This document shows, one piece after another, positions 52,429 through 61,935 of a stretch of DNA of 64,000 bases (positions within the stretch are counted from its first letter, which is position 1; the number at the start of each line of letters is the position of its first letter). The notes under the pieces were generated by a model. The model made no database searches, was not told where the DNA came from, and saw only the letters and a program-made list of their open reading frames with translations. The DNA is taken from assembly GCF_900215315.1 (NCBI RefSeq), contig NZ_OBEB01000002.1, positions 124,001 through 188,000 on the forward strand. The letters run 5' to 3'. Made by a program: the position numbers and the translations under genes. The stretch is from Arsukibacterium tuosuense. GTDB lineage: Bacteria; Pseudomonadota; Gammaproteobacteria; Enterobacterales; Alteromonadaceae.

Positions 52429-54739
52429 CGCTGGACGCCGGGCCGCGTTGTTTTTTCAGTAATTCAGCAAATTCGGCGGCCGGTACCGGCCTGCTGAAAT
52501 AATAGCCCTGATAATAATCACAATGTTGCTGGCGCAAAAATGCCAGTTGTTCAGCCGTTTCCACCCCTTCAGCCAGCACTTTAAAGCGCAGGTTATGCGC
52601 CAGGTCTATTATTGCTTTGGCGATACTCTGATCATCCTCGGCGGAAGGTAAGTTTTCGATAAAACGTTTGTCAATTTTCAGCACATCAAGTGGCAAACGT
52701 TTTAAGTAAGCCAACGAAGAATAACCGGTACCAAAATCGTCGATAGCCAGTTTAATACCCTGGGCGCGGAGGGCCGTCATGGTTTTTATCACCACATCTT
52801 CGTCACCCATTAAGGCATTTTCGGTAACTTCTAATTCCAGACAGCCAGGATCAAAGCCGGTTTCCTGCAAAATGCCGGTTATTTTCTGCTGCAGGTCTCC
52901 TTTATTAAATTGCTGCGCTGAAACGTTAATGGCCAGATTAATATTGTCCAGGCCTGCCAGTTGCCAGGCCTGGCCCTGGCGGCAGGCTTGTTGCAAAACA
53001 AAGTGACCTATCGGGTGAATTAGACCGCTGGCCTCGGCCAGTGGGATAAAGGTATCCGGGCTTATCACACCATCTGTCGGGTCCAGCCAGCGCAATAACA
53101 CTTCGGCACCAATAATCCGGCCGCTATTAATGTCCAGTTGCGGCTGATAATAGCAGGTTAAGTGGTTTTGTTTCATGGCATTGCGTAAGCGTTGTTCCAG
53201 CACCAGGCGGGCTCTGGCCTGCATAGTCAGGCTGTCAGAATAAAAGCTGTAAGTATTGCGGCCATCGGCTTTGGCTCGGTACAACGCGGCATCTGCGCCC
53301 TGTAATAATGCCTCGGCACTGTCGGCATGAATCGGATAAATACAAATGCCGATAGAGGCTGCCACATTGACATCCGTTTGCTGGCCAAGGGTAAAAGGGG
53401 CATGTAGTTGTTGCAGAATTTTGTCTGCTACTCTGGCAGCGTCCTCCGGCTGACCCAGTTGTTCCACCAGAAACACAAATTCATCACCTCCCAGCCGGGC
53501 CAGAGTATCCGTTTCCCGGCAACACAGGTTCAACCGCTCAGTTACCTGCAGCAGCAGGCTGTCACCGGTCTGATGGCCAAAACTGTCATTAATATCTTTA
53601 AAATGATCGAGGTCGAGGATCATTACCGCCAGAAACTGCTGATTACGTTTCGCCAGTTTAACGGCGCTGGTTAAGCGGTTACTGAAATGCTGACGGTTGG
53701 GTAACTGGGTTAACGGGTCGAACTCGGCTAAAAAGGCCAGTTCTTTTGCCTGGCGCTTGCGTTCTGTCAGGTCAATGTCAATACAGAAAATCTGCGGTGG
53801 TTTGTCAGGCAGCTTTACCACGGCGTGGTTAGAAAATACTGAAATCAGCGAGCCATCTTTTCGCTTCAACGTCAGCTCTTCAGCCGGAATAGGCTTAGCA
53901 TGCTCAGCCATATAGGTCATGGCCTGACGAACTTCAGAGTGAGCTTCTTCAGGAATAATTAACTCCAGCAAGCTGCGACCAATTGCCTCCTCTTCACTGT
54001 AACCATAAATGAGTTCACTGGCACGGTTCCAATAAATGGTTGTGCCAAACTCATCATAACCCTGCACCGAAATTTGTGGTGCATTATCCAGTAAGGTTCT
54101 GAAACGCAATTCGCTTTCCAGCAGCTGTTGCTCTGCAAGTTTCTGCGCAGAGATATCCTGCACTACAGCAATAAAATAGGGGGGGGCATCGCCGGTGTCG
54201 GGGGCTTTGGCGACCGCCATTTTTACCCAGATAGTATGACCGGCTTTATTAAAATAGCGTTTCTCTAAGGTGTAGCTGGTGATGGTATCTTGCAGTAGCT
54301 GATTAAACTGATGCTGATCATGATCTAAATCTTCCGGGTGAGTGATCTGCTGGAAAGACATATCCAGCATTTCTGAGGGGCTATAGCCAAGCATTCGGGC
54401 AAAGTGTTGATTAACCCGTAATAACTGACCACTGGCGTTAGTGTGGGCGATACCCGCAGCGGCATGATCAAAGGTCTGGCTGAACGCTTGTTCACTCGCC
54501 TGCAATGACTCGGTTAAACGCTGGTGCTGACGTAACAGCAGCCAGGCCAGGAGCCCTGTCAAGCCTATGTAGAACAGCCCTTTATAGGTTTGATAACGAA
54601 TAAGTTGCTCTGAGTTGTCAGCGATGATTAATATTAGTTTGTCACTAAATAATATCCAGATAACGCCAAGCAGAAGATACATCAGCACACCCATAATTGG
54701 GTACAGACGCAACATTCTGGCGGAGCGGTTTTGTTTCAT
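52418..54739 (-). CDS. Membrane PAS-GGDEF-EAL cyclic-di-GMP protein
   Basis: 773 residues. Two N-terminal helices ([34 protein letters not shown]), two PAS domains (~80-200, ~205-325), GGDEF ([12 protein letters not shown], with an upstream RETD that fits the inhibitory RxxD site), and EAL (here EVL in [37 protein letters not shown]). All catalytic residues of both domains that I can locate are intact, so it may make and degrade c-di-GMP, switched by PAS input. Monocistronic. Confidence 0.93.
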   Translation of the reverse strand: MKQNRSARMLRLYPIMGVLMYLLLGVIWILFSDKLILIIADNSEQLIRYQTYKGLFYIGLTGLLAWLLLRQHQRLTESLQASEQAFSQTFDHAAAGIAHTNASGQLLRVNQHFARMLGYSPSEMLDMSFQQITHPEDLDHDQHQFNQLLQDTITSYTLEKRYFNKAGHTIWVKMAVAKAPDTGDAPPYFIAVVQDISAQKLAEQQLLESELRFRTLLDNAPQISVQGYDEFGTTIYWNRASELIYGYSEEEAIGRSLLELIIPEEAHSEVRQAMTYMAEHAKPIPAEELTLKRKDGSLISVFSNHAVVKLPDKPPQIFCIDIDLTERKRQAKELAFLAEFDPLTQLPNRQHFSNRLTSAVKLAKRNQQFLAVMILDLDHFKDINDSFGHQTGDSLLLQVTERLNLCCRETDTLARLGGDEFVFLVEQLGQPEDAARVADKILQQLHAPFTLGQQTDVNVAASIGICIYPIHADSAEALLQGADAALYRAKADGRNTYSFYSDSLTMQARARLVLEQRLRNAMKQNHLTCYYQPQLDINSGRIIGAEVLLRWLDPTDGVISPDTFIPLAEASGLIHPIGHFVLQQACRQGQAWQLAGLDNINLAINVSAQQFNKGDLQQKITGILQETGFDPGCLELEVTENALMGDEDVVIKTMTALRAQGIKLAIDDFGTGYSSLAYLKRLPLDVLKIDKRFIENLPSAEDDQSIAKAIIDLAHNLRFKVLAEGVETAEQLAFLRQQHCDYYQGYYFSRPVPAAEFAELLKKQRGPASSATD

Positions 54740-54853
54740 TGGTTACATCTCTGGCACAAATAACGAAACGCCGTTAATAGGCGGTTAGGAAATTAAGCAT
54801 AGTTTAAAATTTTAAATTAAAAAACTAATTAGATGAGATTCTTATTTAATAAG

Positions 54854-54886
54854 AACGCCTTAGCCGAGAAAGCCGGCTAAGGCGTT
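54854..54886 (-). terminator. Strong hairpin after the DUF481 gene
   Basis: Perfect 13-bp stem AACGCCTTAGCCG / CGGCTAAGGCGTT with a 7-base loop, 7 bases past the stop. The U tract on the minus strand is weak (CTTATTAAAT), so termination may be partial. Confidence 0.7.
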
Positions 54887-54892
54887 ATCAGA

Positions 54893-55645
54893 TTAAAAAG
54901 AGTAGACCAGGGTAAGGGAGGTTTGGGTGTCAGTATTTTCTTTATCTGGCTGAACGTCAGAATCGTTCTGAATTAGAAAGGCCGCTTTCATCTGCATAGC
55001 ACCGTTAATTTTGGCGGTCAGTGCAGTTTCTGCAATAGTACGGGTGTTATCATCACCATATTCAACACTCAGGGTCTGGCTGAAGGCTGCAGACTCACTG
55101 ATTTGCCAGTTGTATGCTGCCGCACCACGGATAATCAAGCCGCTTTCAGATTCACCGGTCGCCCGGGTGCCGCTAAAATAACCGGGACCAATTTCTACGT
55201 CCAGATGTTGAGTTTCAGCGTCATAAAGCCGGGTACCGTAACCGACTGCAACCGTATTGTACTTCTCAAAAGCACCAAACTTATCGCTGGTATGTGAGCC
55301 GATAACAAATAAATTATCGTGTTCAGTAGCCAGTTTATAGGCACCTTTGGCAGAAATAAGATAACGTTCAGCAGAGCGCTCTGTGATGGTATTACCATCG
55401 GCATCCGTTTTTTCATCCTCTTTGAAGAAAGCACTGAAAATATACTGATTGCTCCAGGACTCCAGTTCCTGACGGGCGTCAATTTTGCCGGTTATTGATG
55501 TGCCCACGGTGTTACCTGAGGTGGTAATGGCCCCCAGCTCTGCTGAGGTTTGCCATACCCTGGTTTCATCAGTTCCGGCTTCTTGCGCACTGAGGGCGCT
55601 GCTGGCAGCAAGACTGCCAAGCGCCAGGACAGTGAAAAACTTCAT
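54893..55645 (-). CDS. DUF481 outer-membrane beta-barrel protein (YdiY-like)
   Basis: 250 residues: signal peptide (FFTVLALGSLAASSALSA), then DUF481 hallmarks (WQTSAELGAITTSGNTVGTSITGKIDARQELESWSNQYIF, YLISAKGAYKLATEHDNLFVIG, GPGYF) and a C-terminal SLTLVYSF barrel end. The family is thought to sit in the outer membrane as a small barrel that responds to acid or salt; function unproven. It begins 2 bases after the mscS-type gene, so the two are one operon and may both serve osmotic response. Confidence 0.87.
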   Translation of the reverse strand: MKFFTVLALGSLAASSALSAQEAGTDETRVWQTSAELGAITTSGNTVGTSITGKIDARQELESWSNQYIFSAFFKEDEKTDADGNTITERSAERYLISAKGAYKLATEHDNLFVIGSHTSDKFGAFEKYNTVAVGYGTRLYDAETQHLDVEIGPGYFSGTRATGESESGLIIRGAAAYNWQISESAAFSQTLSVEYGDDNTRTIAETALTAKINGAMQMKAAFLIQNDSDVQPDKENTDTQTSLTLVYSF

Positions 55646-55647
55646 GC

Positions 55648-56481
55648 TTACTCCTTAGTATCTGCTTGCTCTTTGATTAAATGCACATCCATTTGCGGGA
55701 AGGGTATACCGATACCTTTCTCATCAAAGGTCAGTTTTACTTTTTCCAGCGTATCCCAGTACACGCCCCAGTAATCAGCTGAGTTAACCCAGGGGCGTAC
55801 GTTTAAATTAACTGAAGAGTCAGCCAGCGCGCCAACCTTAATGCTGAATGCCGGGTCAGCCAGTACCCGCTCATCATTTTGCAAAATTTCTTCCAGTAAC
55901 TTCTTCGCCAGCAGTAAATCTGAGTCGTAACTGATACCAATCACCAAATCAACCCGGCGGATAGGCTCAGATGAGTAATTGGTAATCGGGCCACCGGTGA
56001 TCTGGGCGTTGGGAACAATAACCCGCTTATTATCAGGGGTTGTCATCTGAGTCTGGAAAATCTCTATTTTTTCAACAGTACCGGAAACACCACCACCATC
56101 AATAAAGTCGCCGGCTTTGAACGGGCGGAACAGAATAATTAAGATCCCTGAGGCAAAATTCGCCAGTGAACCTTGCAGTGCCAGGCCAATAGCCAGACCA
56201 GCGGCACCCAAAATGGCAATAAATGAGGTGGTTTGCACCCCAATTTGCGATAAGGCCATCAGTACTGTTGCGATCAGCACAATGGCATAAACAATACTGA
56301 CCAGAAAAGCGACCACAGCCTTGTCTACTGAGCGCGCAAGCAGGCCTCGCTCCAGCAGACGCGAGATCCCTTTGGCGACAATTCGACCAACGTAAAAGAT
56401 GACAATCGCTGCGACCAGTTGCAGCAGATAGCCAAGTATTACCTCATGGTTTTCCTGAAAAAACGTGTTTATCTCTTCCAT
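55648..56481 (-). CDS. Small-conductance mechanosensitive channel (MscS family)
   Basis: 277 residues, the length of E. coli MscS (286). Three N-terminal helices; the pore helix FIAILGAAGLAIGLALQGSLANFASGILIILFRPFKAGDFI contains the Gly/Ala packing pattern, followed by the beta domain (VSGTVEKIEIFQTQMTTPDNKRVIVPNAQITGGPITNYS) and the alpha/beta cytoplasmic cage. It releases solutes on hypo-osmotic shock. AAGGGG lies upstream of the ATG. Confidence 0.93.
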   Translation of the reverse strand: MEEINTFFQENHEVILGYLLQLVAAIVIFYVGRIVAKGISRLLERGLLARSVDKAVVAFLVSIVYAIVLIATVLMALSQIGVQTTSFIAILGAAGLAIGLALQGSLANFASGILIILFRPFKAGDFIDGGGVSGTVEKIEIFQTQMTTPDNKRVIVPNAQITGGPITNYSSEPIRRVDLVIGISYDSDLLLAKKLLEEILQNDERVLADPAFSIKVGALADSSVNLNVRPWVNSADYWGVYWDTLEKVKLTFDEKGIGIPFPQMDVHLIKEQADTKE

Positions 56482-56591
56482 TACACACCCCTTTTGTTAA
56501 ACAATTCAGGCCAGCTTGTGATAGCACGTTTGCAAGTTTAGCAATCTTGGGCCTGTGATGGTACGCCGGGTCGGCAAAAAGCTAAAAAAAC

Positions 56592-56620
56592 TTGGTTGCT
56601 AAAGCAAATTTAGCTAGAAT
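56592..56620 (+). promoter_or_regulatory. Promoter of tRNA-His
   Basis: -35 TTGGTT (56592-56597), 17-bp spacer, -10 TAGAAT (56615-56620), 16 bases before the mature 5' end. Confidence 0.6.
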
Positions 56621-56636
56621 AATTGACGAATGCGAC

Positions 56637-56713
56637 GGTGACTGTAGCTCAGTTGGTAGAGCCCCGGATTGTGATTCCGGTTGTCGTGGGTTCGAGCCCC
56701 ATCAGTCACCCCA
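56637..56713 (+). tRNA. tRNA-His (anticodon GTG)
   Basis: 77 nt. G-1 plus acceptor stem GTGACTG / CAGTCAC, D arm AGCTCAGTTGGTAGAGC, anticodon arm CCCGGATTGTGATTCCGG with GTG anticodon, T arm GTGGGTTCGAGCCCCAT, discriminator C and an encoded CCA. The extra 5' G opposite C73 is the histidine identity element. The sequence is close to E. coli tRNA-His. Single gene, not part of a tRNA cluster. Confidence 0.97.
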
Positions 56714-56811
56714 CTATATTCTTCAAACCTACAAACGCATTCTGCCTGGCTTGACCCTGCTACGTCCTCCCTCTATGGTTAAGATCACTTTCAGTAAATA
56801 CCCTTAATGAA

Positions 56812-57351
56812 ATGGATTTAGCGTCACTTCAACAGCAGTTACAGTGCCCCAATCTAGCGCCGGTTGAGAGCTGGCAACCCAAATTTTGTGGCGACTTGCC
56901 GCTGCGGATTACTGCTGATGGCCGCTGGTTGTATCAGGGCAGTGAAATCCGCCGCCAGCCGATGGTGCGCCTCTTTGCGTCAGTCCTGATTTGTCAGCAG
57001 CAGCAATATTATTTGCAAACGCCGGTAGAAAAAGTACGGATCCAGGTTGAAGACGCCCCTTTCCTGGTGGTTGCCAGCCAATGGCAGGACACGGTTAACG
57101 GGCCTTTGCTAACGTTAACCACTAATATTGGTGATGCCGTTAGTGTCACGCCGCAGTATCCACTGCGTTTAAAGACGTTTGCGCAACAGCAGTTGCCCTA
57201 TCTGCAATTATGGCGCGGTTTATCAGCCCGTTTAAACCGCAATACCTATTACCAGTTAATTGAGCAATGCAGCGAAGTCTATTGGAATGGCGCCAGTCAT
57301 TATCAGCTGAAAAGTGCTGGTTATCCGTTTACGCTGGGCGTGTTGGTCTGA
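56812..57351 (+). CDS. DUF1285-family protein
   Basis: 179 residues, cytosolic. FCGDLPLRITADGRWLYQGSEIRRQPMVRLFASVLICQQQQYYLQTPVEKVRIQVEDAPFLV and LKTFAQQQLPYLQLWRGLSARLNRNTYYQL are diagnostic of DUF1285, a conserved proteobacterial family with known folds but no assigned activity. Downstream of tRNA-His with no terminator seen between, so it may get read-through transcription. Confidence 0.87.
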   Translation: MDLASLQQQLQCPNLAPVESWQPKFCGDLPLRITADGRWLYQGSEIRRQPMVRLFASVLICQQQQYYLQTPVEKVRIQVEDAPFLVVASQWQDTVNGPLLTLTTNIGDAVSVTPQYPLRLKTFAQQQLPYLQLWRGLSARLNRNTYYQLIEQCSEVYWNGASHYQLKSAGYPFTLGVLV

Positions 57352-57453
57352 GTTAGCCACTCAACGTACAAAATATGGGCTGTATCGCAGGCTGGTTGCT
57401 AACATCTGGCTGCCAGGTGCACAGTGCAGTAATCATTGTAAGGAAACCACACT

Positions 57454-58737
57454 ATGCGCAAAGCATTATTATCTGTCGCCATTTGTCTAAGCATTAACGC
57501 TACTGCTGCCAGTGCAGCAACACTAATCCACGCCGGCAAGCTGATTAATGTTGAAGACGGTAAAGTATTGACTGAACAAACTATTATTATTGATGGTGAA
57601 AAAATCTCGTCGATAGCGAAAGGCTTTCGTCAGCCCACAGCGGACGATACCCTGATTGATCTAAGCCAACATACCGTTATGCCGGGTTTAATGGATATGC
57701 ATACCCACTTTTATACTCAGTTCAGCCCTACAGTTTACAGTGAAGGCCAGCGCCTGAATGAAGCTGATTTTGCCCTGCGCGGTGCCGTATTTGCTGAAAA
57801 AACCTTAATGGCTGGCTTTACCACAGTGCGGGAACTGGGTGACAGTTATCACATTAGTGTCGCACTACGCAAAGCGATAGACCAGGGCTATGTTAACGGC
57901 CCGAGAATTTATGCTGCGGGTAAGTCTATTGCCACAACCGGGGGACATGCTGACCCAACTAATGGCGTTGCTTATGCCCAGATGGGCGACCCGGGTCCGA
58001 AGGAAGGGGTAATTAATGGCCCGGAAGAGGCCCGAAAAGCTGTGCGGCAGCGTTATAAAGAAGGTGCTGATCTGATTAAACTGACGGGTACCGGTGGCGT
58101 GTTGAGCGTAGCTAAAAGTGGCACCAATCCGCAGTTTACCGATGCTGAGCTGGCTGCTGTGGTGCAAACGGCCAAAGATTATGAGATGAAAGTCGCTGTG
58201 CATGCGCATGGTAAAGAGGGTATGGAGCGGGCAATCAAAGCTGGCGTCGATTCAATTGAACACGGCACCTTTATGGATAACGCCACTTTTGCCCTGATGC
58301 GGAAGCAGGGTACTTACTACGTGCCCACTATCAGCGCCGGGAAATGGGCGGCAGAAAAGGCGGCGATCAGCGGCTTTTTCCCGGAGCTGGTGCGGCCCAA
58401 AGCGGCCAGCATCGGCAAACTAATTCAGCAAACTTTTGGTAACGCCTATAAGGCCGGGGTGAAAATCGCTTTTGGTACCGACGCCGGTGTTTTTCCGCAT
58501 GGTGAAAACTGGCGGGAATTTATTTATATGACCGAAGCTGGCATGCCAGCGATGGCTGCTATTCAGTCGGCAACCATTGAAGGCGCAAGGTTGTTGGGAG
58601 TTGAGGCTGAATTAGGCAGCATTAGCAGCGGTAAAATTGCAGATATTATTGCGGTATCCGGCGACCCATTGCAGGACATTACCGTGATGGGCGATGTCAG
58701 GTTTGTTATGAAAGCCGGTACTGTTTATAAACAGTAA
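57454..58737 (+). CDS. Exported amidohydrolase (imidazolonepropionase/Xaa-Pro dipeptidase-like)
   Basis: 427 residues: signal peptide ([17 protein letters not shown]), metal motif [12 protein letters not shown] (HxH), lysine in [11 protein letters not shown] (a candidate for carbamylation), [26 protein letters not shown] with two metal-ligand histidines, and Asp in [13 protein letters not shown]. This is the group of periplasmic metal-dependent hydrolases acting on Xaa-Pro or Xaa-Arg dipeptides. The active site is complete. AAGGAAA before the ATG. A second exported amidohydrolase (13648) is present but differs in its metal motifs. Confidence 0.9.
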   Translation: MRKALLSVAICLSINATAASAATLIHAGKLINVEDGKVLTEQTIIIDGEKISSIAKGFRQPTADDTLIDLSQHTVMPGLMDMHTHFYTQFSPTVYSEGQRLNEADFALRGAVFAEKTLMAGFTTVRELGDSYHISVALRKAIDQGYVNGPRIYAAGKSIATTGGHADPTNGVAYAQMGDPGPKEGVINGPEEARKAVRQRYKEGADLIKLTGTGGVLSVAKSGTNPQFTDAELAAVVQTAKDYEMKVAVHAHGKEGMERAIKAGVDSIEHGTFMDNATFALMRKQGTYYVPTISAGKWAAEKAAISGFFPELVRPKAASIGKLIQQTFGNAYKAGVKIAFGTDAGVFPHGENWREFIYMTEAGMPAMAAIQSATIEGARLLGVEAELGSISSGKIADIIAVSGDPLQDITVMGDVRFVMKAGTVYKQ

Positions 58738-58786
58738 TATGCAAACATAGCCGGCTTTATGTAACTAATGCCGGTTTAGTCCACTC

Positions 58787-59266
58787 TCAAGCTGGCTTAA
58801 AGCGTTGTAATAGCTTGCTGGTGTCGGACATAATTTGTGGCGCTAAAGTTTGTTCAGCCTGCAGCCGCTGCTTGTCCTGAGCTAAGGTAGCCTGTTTACT
58901 CTGCTGTTTCCGCGCCTGATGAGTGGGCATATCTTTCACTGTCTGATACATCTGAAAAATACCCGGGTAGTCAGTTGCCAGCGGCCCCTGCTGTTGTTCC
59001 GGTAAGCGAGTAAGCAACACCCATACCCGCAGTGCCCCTTCTGACAACTCACACTGGCCGGCATCTACCGCTTTGCAGATAGTATAAATGCTTTGTTCAA
59101 CATACCGTTGATTTTGCAATTGTTGCTGCTGTTGCTTTGCTGCCAGTTGTTTTCGCTGCTTACTCTGCTGCTGTAGCAGCCACAACAGCTTGCCGGCGTA
59201 AAATGCCAGGCCGGCAATTATTAGCAGCGCCAGCACAATCAGAAATATCAACCAGGGGTTTTGCAT
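58787..59266 (-). CDS. DUF2489-domain membrane protein
   Basis: 159 residues: one N-terminal helix (PWLIFLIVLALLIIAGLAFYAGKLLWLL), then a Gln/Lys-rich coiled coil and the DUF2489 core (YVEQSIYTICKAVDAGQCELSEGALRVWVLL ... TDYPGIFQMYQTVKDMPTH). Function unknown; typically encoded beside yihI in gammaproteobacteria. Its ATG overlaps the yihI stop by one base. Confidence 0.85.
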   Translation of the reverse strand: MQNPWLIFLIVLALLIIAGLAFYAGKLLWLLQQQSKQRKQLAAKQQQQQLQNQRYVEQSIYTICKAVDAGQCELSEGALRVWVLLTRLPEQQQGPLATDYPGIFQMYQTVKDMPTHQARKQQSKQATLAQDKQRLQAEQTLAPQIMSDTSKLLQRFKPA

Positions 59267-59823
59267 TAATCCTCTTCACCTAAAATAGACTTACGCCAGT
59301 CAATACGCTCAAACTGGGCCAGTGGATCGTCATCTTCTGCAGCGTCCGCTTGCTCTGTCAGGCCGAGTTGCTCCAGCAGTTGCTCCAGCCTGGCTGTTTT
59401 CGCATTAAAATACTTGGCATCTTTACCGGTCAGCACTTCGTTATTTTCTACCCGTTCCAGCAACTGCTGCAACTGCGTGTCGTTCTCAATCATTGCCAGT
59501 TCTTCGGCAGCAGTTAAACCAGGCACTACCACCTTGCTTAGTTTGGCTTTAGGCTGCAAATCTGGCTTAATTTGCGGTGTTACCGCCGGTTCAGCGACCA
59601 GTGCTATTGGTTTTTTACTGCCGGTTCTGGGGTCTTTCGGGCCATTGTGTTGCGCGTGCGGTGCAGTATTTTGCTCTACAATCGCGTTGCGGCTGCCGGA
59701 TTTTTTACCTGCGCCTTTTTTCTTGGTTTCTTCTTTGGGCTGGCGCAGTTTGCGAGCTTCTGCTGCAGGCATATGGCGTTGGCCATTATTGCCGGTACTA
59801 CGACTTTTCTTTTGACGCGTCAT
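59266..59823 (-). CDS. yihI: Der GTPase-activating protein YihI
   Basis: 185 residues. A basic, disordered N-terminus (RQKKSRSTGNNGQRHMPAAEARKLRQ...) and an acidic C-terminal helical domain (LTAAEELAMIENDTQLQQLLERVENNEVLTGKDAKYFNAKTARLEQLLEQLG, then DDDPLAQFERIDW). YihI stimulates GTP hydrolysis by the ribosome-assembly GTPase Der. It sits in the polA-spf-engB-yihI neighbourhood, as in E. coli. Confidence 0.9.
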   Translation of the reverse strand: MTRQKKSRSTGNNGQRHMPAAEARKLRQPKEETKKKGAGKKSGSRNAIVEQNTAPHAQHNGPKDPRTGSKKPIALVAEPAVTPQIKPDLQPKAKLSKVVVPGLTAAEELAMIENDTQLQQLLERVENNEVLTGKDAKYFNAKTARLEQLLEQLGLTEQADAAEDDDPLAQFERIDWRKSILGEED

Positions 59824-59854
59824 AACAGGATACCTGTAAAAAAGGGCGCGTATT

Positions 59855-60511
59855 TTAACCAGTTTTCTGCAGGATCACCACATCATTCGTCACAAAGTCA
59901 GCAGTCATTTTTGCCTGGGCTGCCAGCCAGCTGAATGTATCCTGATGAAAAAAGCTGACATGAGTCGGATCATTTTTGTAATGCCAGCGGCTGAATGCCT
60001 CTGAATCGGTGTAACGCTTGGTCATTATCGCCAGCAAACCTGCTGGCTTAAGCAATTGCAGCCAGAGTTGCCACTCATGTTGGGGCTGAACAAAATGTTC
60101 TATCGCTTCACTGCAACAGATAAAATCATATCGCTGCTGTAACACAACAGGGTCGTCTGCAAAAAAAGGGTCCCATAGCTGCATTTGCTGGCCTGCCTCG
60201 GTTAGTATTTTTGCCAGCAGAGGCCCGGGGCCGCAACCGTAATCGAGGCCTGAATGGCCAACACCGGGTAACTTTGCCAGTAGCGGCTCGCTTAACCTGG
60301 CCAGAAATTGCCGGTAGCCATTGTCGTTAAGATCATTGTTATGCAGCAGATACTGAGCATATTCAGCGTCGCGGCTCAGCAAACTGCCACGATCGGCAAA
60401 TACCAGTGCACAGATATTGCACCTGAAATAGCTGCGCTGTTTATCCTGATGATATAACTCCGGCCCGGTTGCCCGGCACAGCGGACAGTAGGAATTGGCA
60501 GACAGCGCCAT
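59855..60511 (-). CDS. Zinc-ribbon SAM-dependent methyltransferase
   Basis: 218 residues from the ATG at 60511 (GAGGT five bases upstream; the frame to 60580 crosses the small RNA terminator). N-terminal CPLC ... CNIC zinc ribbon (residues ~6-35), then a class I methyltransferase domain: motif I LDYGCGPGPLLAKIL, CCSEAIEHF, LKPAGLLAIMTKR and a late HVSFFHQDTF. This layout occurs in Methyltransf_23 proteins of unknown substrate. Confidence 0.85.
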   Translation of the reverse strand: MALSANSYCPLCRATGPELYHQDKQRSYFRCNICALVFADRGSLLSRDAEYAQYLLHNNDLNDNGYRQFLARLSEPLLAKLPGVGHSGLDYGCGPGPLLAKILTEAGQQMQLWDPFFADDPVVLQQRYDFICCSEAIEHFVQPQHEWQLWLQLLKPAGLLAIMTKRYTDSEAFSRWHYKNDPTHVSFFHQDTFSWLAAQAKMTADFVTNDVVILQKTG

Positions 60512-60570
60512 AGTTGACCTCAATACAACATCGTTCTCAGGGCTCACCTGATATTGAAAACGCTTTATTG

Positions 60571-60882
60571 TAAAAAACAAAAGGGCGATAAGATAGCCTT
60601 ATCGCCCCGTATACTTGTGTCTAGGTGGACACTTCTCTCAATTTCGCTAAATCATCCTGATGCGTTTACAACGACCCTGTTAATACAAGTTCCATATATT
60701 ATTGCGTATCTTCCATGTATAAAATTTTATTCTTCACGACCATCCTGGTACTTTATTACTCATCCCTGGGCGTCTTGCAACGCTATGCACCTTCCTGATG
60801 CCAAATAGAGTGTACCGATATCGGCACTTACTTCCTTGCCGCTTGCGCAGTTCCCTGTTGTTATTTGTTACTAAACGTAACT
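60571..60882 (-). ncRNA. CsrB/CsrC-family regulatory RNA (CsrA-sequestering)
   Basis: A transcript of ~310 nt is defined by a promoter at 60889-60916 and a terminator hairpin GGGCGATAAG / CTTATCGCCC (60583-60607) followed on the minus strand by CTTTTGTTTTTT. Between them the RNA strand contains eight GGA motifs, complements at 60655, 60691, 60712, 60743, 60763, 60793, 60833 and 60852. Several are presented in small hairpin loops: ATCA-GGA-TGAT, ACCA-GGA-TGGT, GCATC-AGGAA-GGTGC. A GacA/UvrY-type box lies ~175 bases upstream of the predicted start. The gene lies between engB/cytochrome c4 and yihI, the place of csrC in E. coli (yihA-csrC-yihI). Such RNAs titrate CsrA under BarA/UvrY control. 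Confidence 0.8.
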
Positions 60883-60888
60883 GGGTTT

Positions 60889-60916
60889 AATTTACTCTGA
60901 TCTGAGCGGATGACAA
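60889..60916 (-). promoter_or_regulatory. Promoter of the Csr-type RNA
   Basis: Minus strand -35 TTGTCA (60916-60911), 16-bp spacer, -10 TAAATT (60894-60889). The predicted start near 60882 opens the RNA with the hairpin GTTAC-GTTTA-GTAAC. Confidence 0.6.
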
Positions 60917-61049
60917 GCCTCTGCTGAAAAAAAATGCAATTTTAATAACTGAATATTCAGCTAGCTGTTATAAATCAAACATTTAAAGATTTTTTATGAA
61001 ATGAGAAAAGTTCAATATTTTTTATGAAATAGCAGATTGCTTACAGCGG

Positions 61050-61067
61050 TGTGAGAAATATCTTACA
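61050..61067 (-). promoter_or_regulatory. GacA/UvrY-type upstream activating box
   Basis: Minus strand TGTAAGATATTTCTCACA matches TGTAAG-N6-CTTACA with one mismatch. A further TGTAAG half-site follows at 61045-61040. Its distance of ~175 bases to the predicted start of the RNA is like that of the conserved element upstream of rsmX/Y/Z genes in pseudomonads. Confidence 0.65.
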
Positions 61068-61073
61068 AAAAAG

Positions 61074-61105
61074 AACCGTGACGGGGCCTGAACCCCGTCA
61101 GCAGG
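61074..61105 (-). terminator. Terminator of the cytochrome c4 gene
   Basis: On the minus strand CTGACGGGG, loop TTCAGG, CCCCGTCACGG, then TTCTTTTTTG; it separates the cytochrome gene from the RNA gene downstream. Confidence 0.85.
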
Positions 61106-61127
61106 GTATCGCTCAGTAGGGTGTTAC

Positions 61128-61754
61128 TTAGTGCAGGCCGCCTAAATATTGCGACAGCACTTCAATGTCTTCATCAGTCAGTTTTCTGGCGATATCACCC
61201 ATCATGCCATTCATGTCATTGGCACGGGTTCCGTCGCGAAACTCCAGCAAGGTCGCTTTCAGGTAAGAGGCATGCTGACTGGATATTTTTGGAAAGCCCG
61301 CCAGGCTGGTACCAACACCGCGTGGACCATGACAAGCAATACAGGCTGCGACACCGCGGGCCTGATCGCCACCGCGATATAATTGTTGCCCTTTAGCGAT
61401 GACATCTTCCGGTGTCGTGCCACTTTTCATCGATTGTGAGGCAAAATATGCGGCCAGGTCTTTCATGTCCTGATCGCTCAGCGTGGCGACCATCCCGAAC
61501 ATAATAGCGTTGTTACGGCCATCTTTACCGCCTGTCGTCATACCCAGTTTATAATCAGTTAACTGTTTATACAGATACTCTGCATGCTGGCCAGCAATTT
61601 TTGGATAAATATCTACCATACTGTTGCCGTCAGTACCATGACAGGCTACGCAGGTAGTCGATTTAGCTTTGCCTGCTTCAGCATCGCCATCAAAGGCATT
61701 AGCTGTACCGATTAAACCGATTAACAGCGTCAGTGGAAGTACGAGTTTTTTCAT
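61128..61754 (-). CDS. Dihaem cytochrome c4
   Basis: 208 residues from the ATG at 61754. Signal peptide (LVLPLTLLIGLIGTANA) and two class I cytochrome c domains, each with CxxCH (CVACHGTDGN near 30, CIACHGPRGVG near 133), and methionine ligands in NNAIMFGMVATLSDQDM and NDMNGMMGDIARKLTDEDI. Periplasmic dihaem electron carrier to terminal oxidases, possibly the cbb3 enzyme whose accessory gene ccoG is in this window. Divergent from engB, as in many gammaproteobacteria. Confidence 0.93.
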   Translation of the reverse strand: MKKLVLPLTLLIGLIGTANAFDGDAEAGKAKSTTCVACHGTDGNSMVDIYPKIAGQHAEYLYKQLTDYKLGMTTGGKDGRNNAIMFGMVATLSDQDMKDLAAYFASQSMKSGTTPEDVIAKGQQLYRGGDQARGVAACIACHGPRGVGTSLAGFPKISSQHASYLKATLLEFRDGTRANDMNGMMGDIARKLTDEDIEVLSQYLGGLH

Positions 61755-61935
61755 TTTATATCCGTCTCTGTCCGCATTAAACCGCCAGCAAACTGGCAAC
61801 CAAGTTCGTTTATAAGAATAAGTGCAGCCATTTTACACGAAACTGCCCAAAGTAAAATCCCATCTGTGTTGCAAAAGCTTCTTCCGATCCGTCAGATCCG
61901 TTACAATGGCCCAAATTTAACCGCCGGAGCAGGCA

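Noticed and set aside
60554..60808. 84-codon plus-strand frame opposite the Csr-type RNA
   Set aside because: No ribosome site, odd composition, and it crosses the hairpin terminator of the RNA gene.
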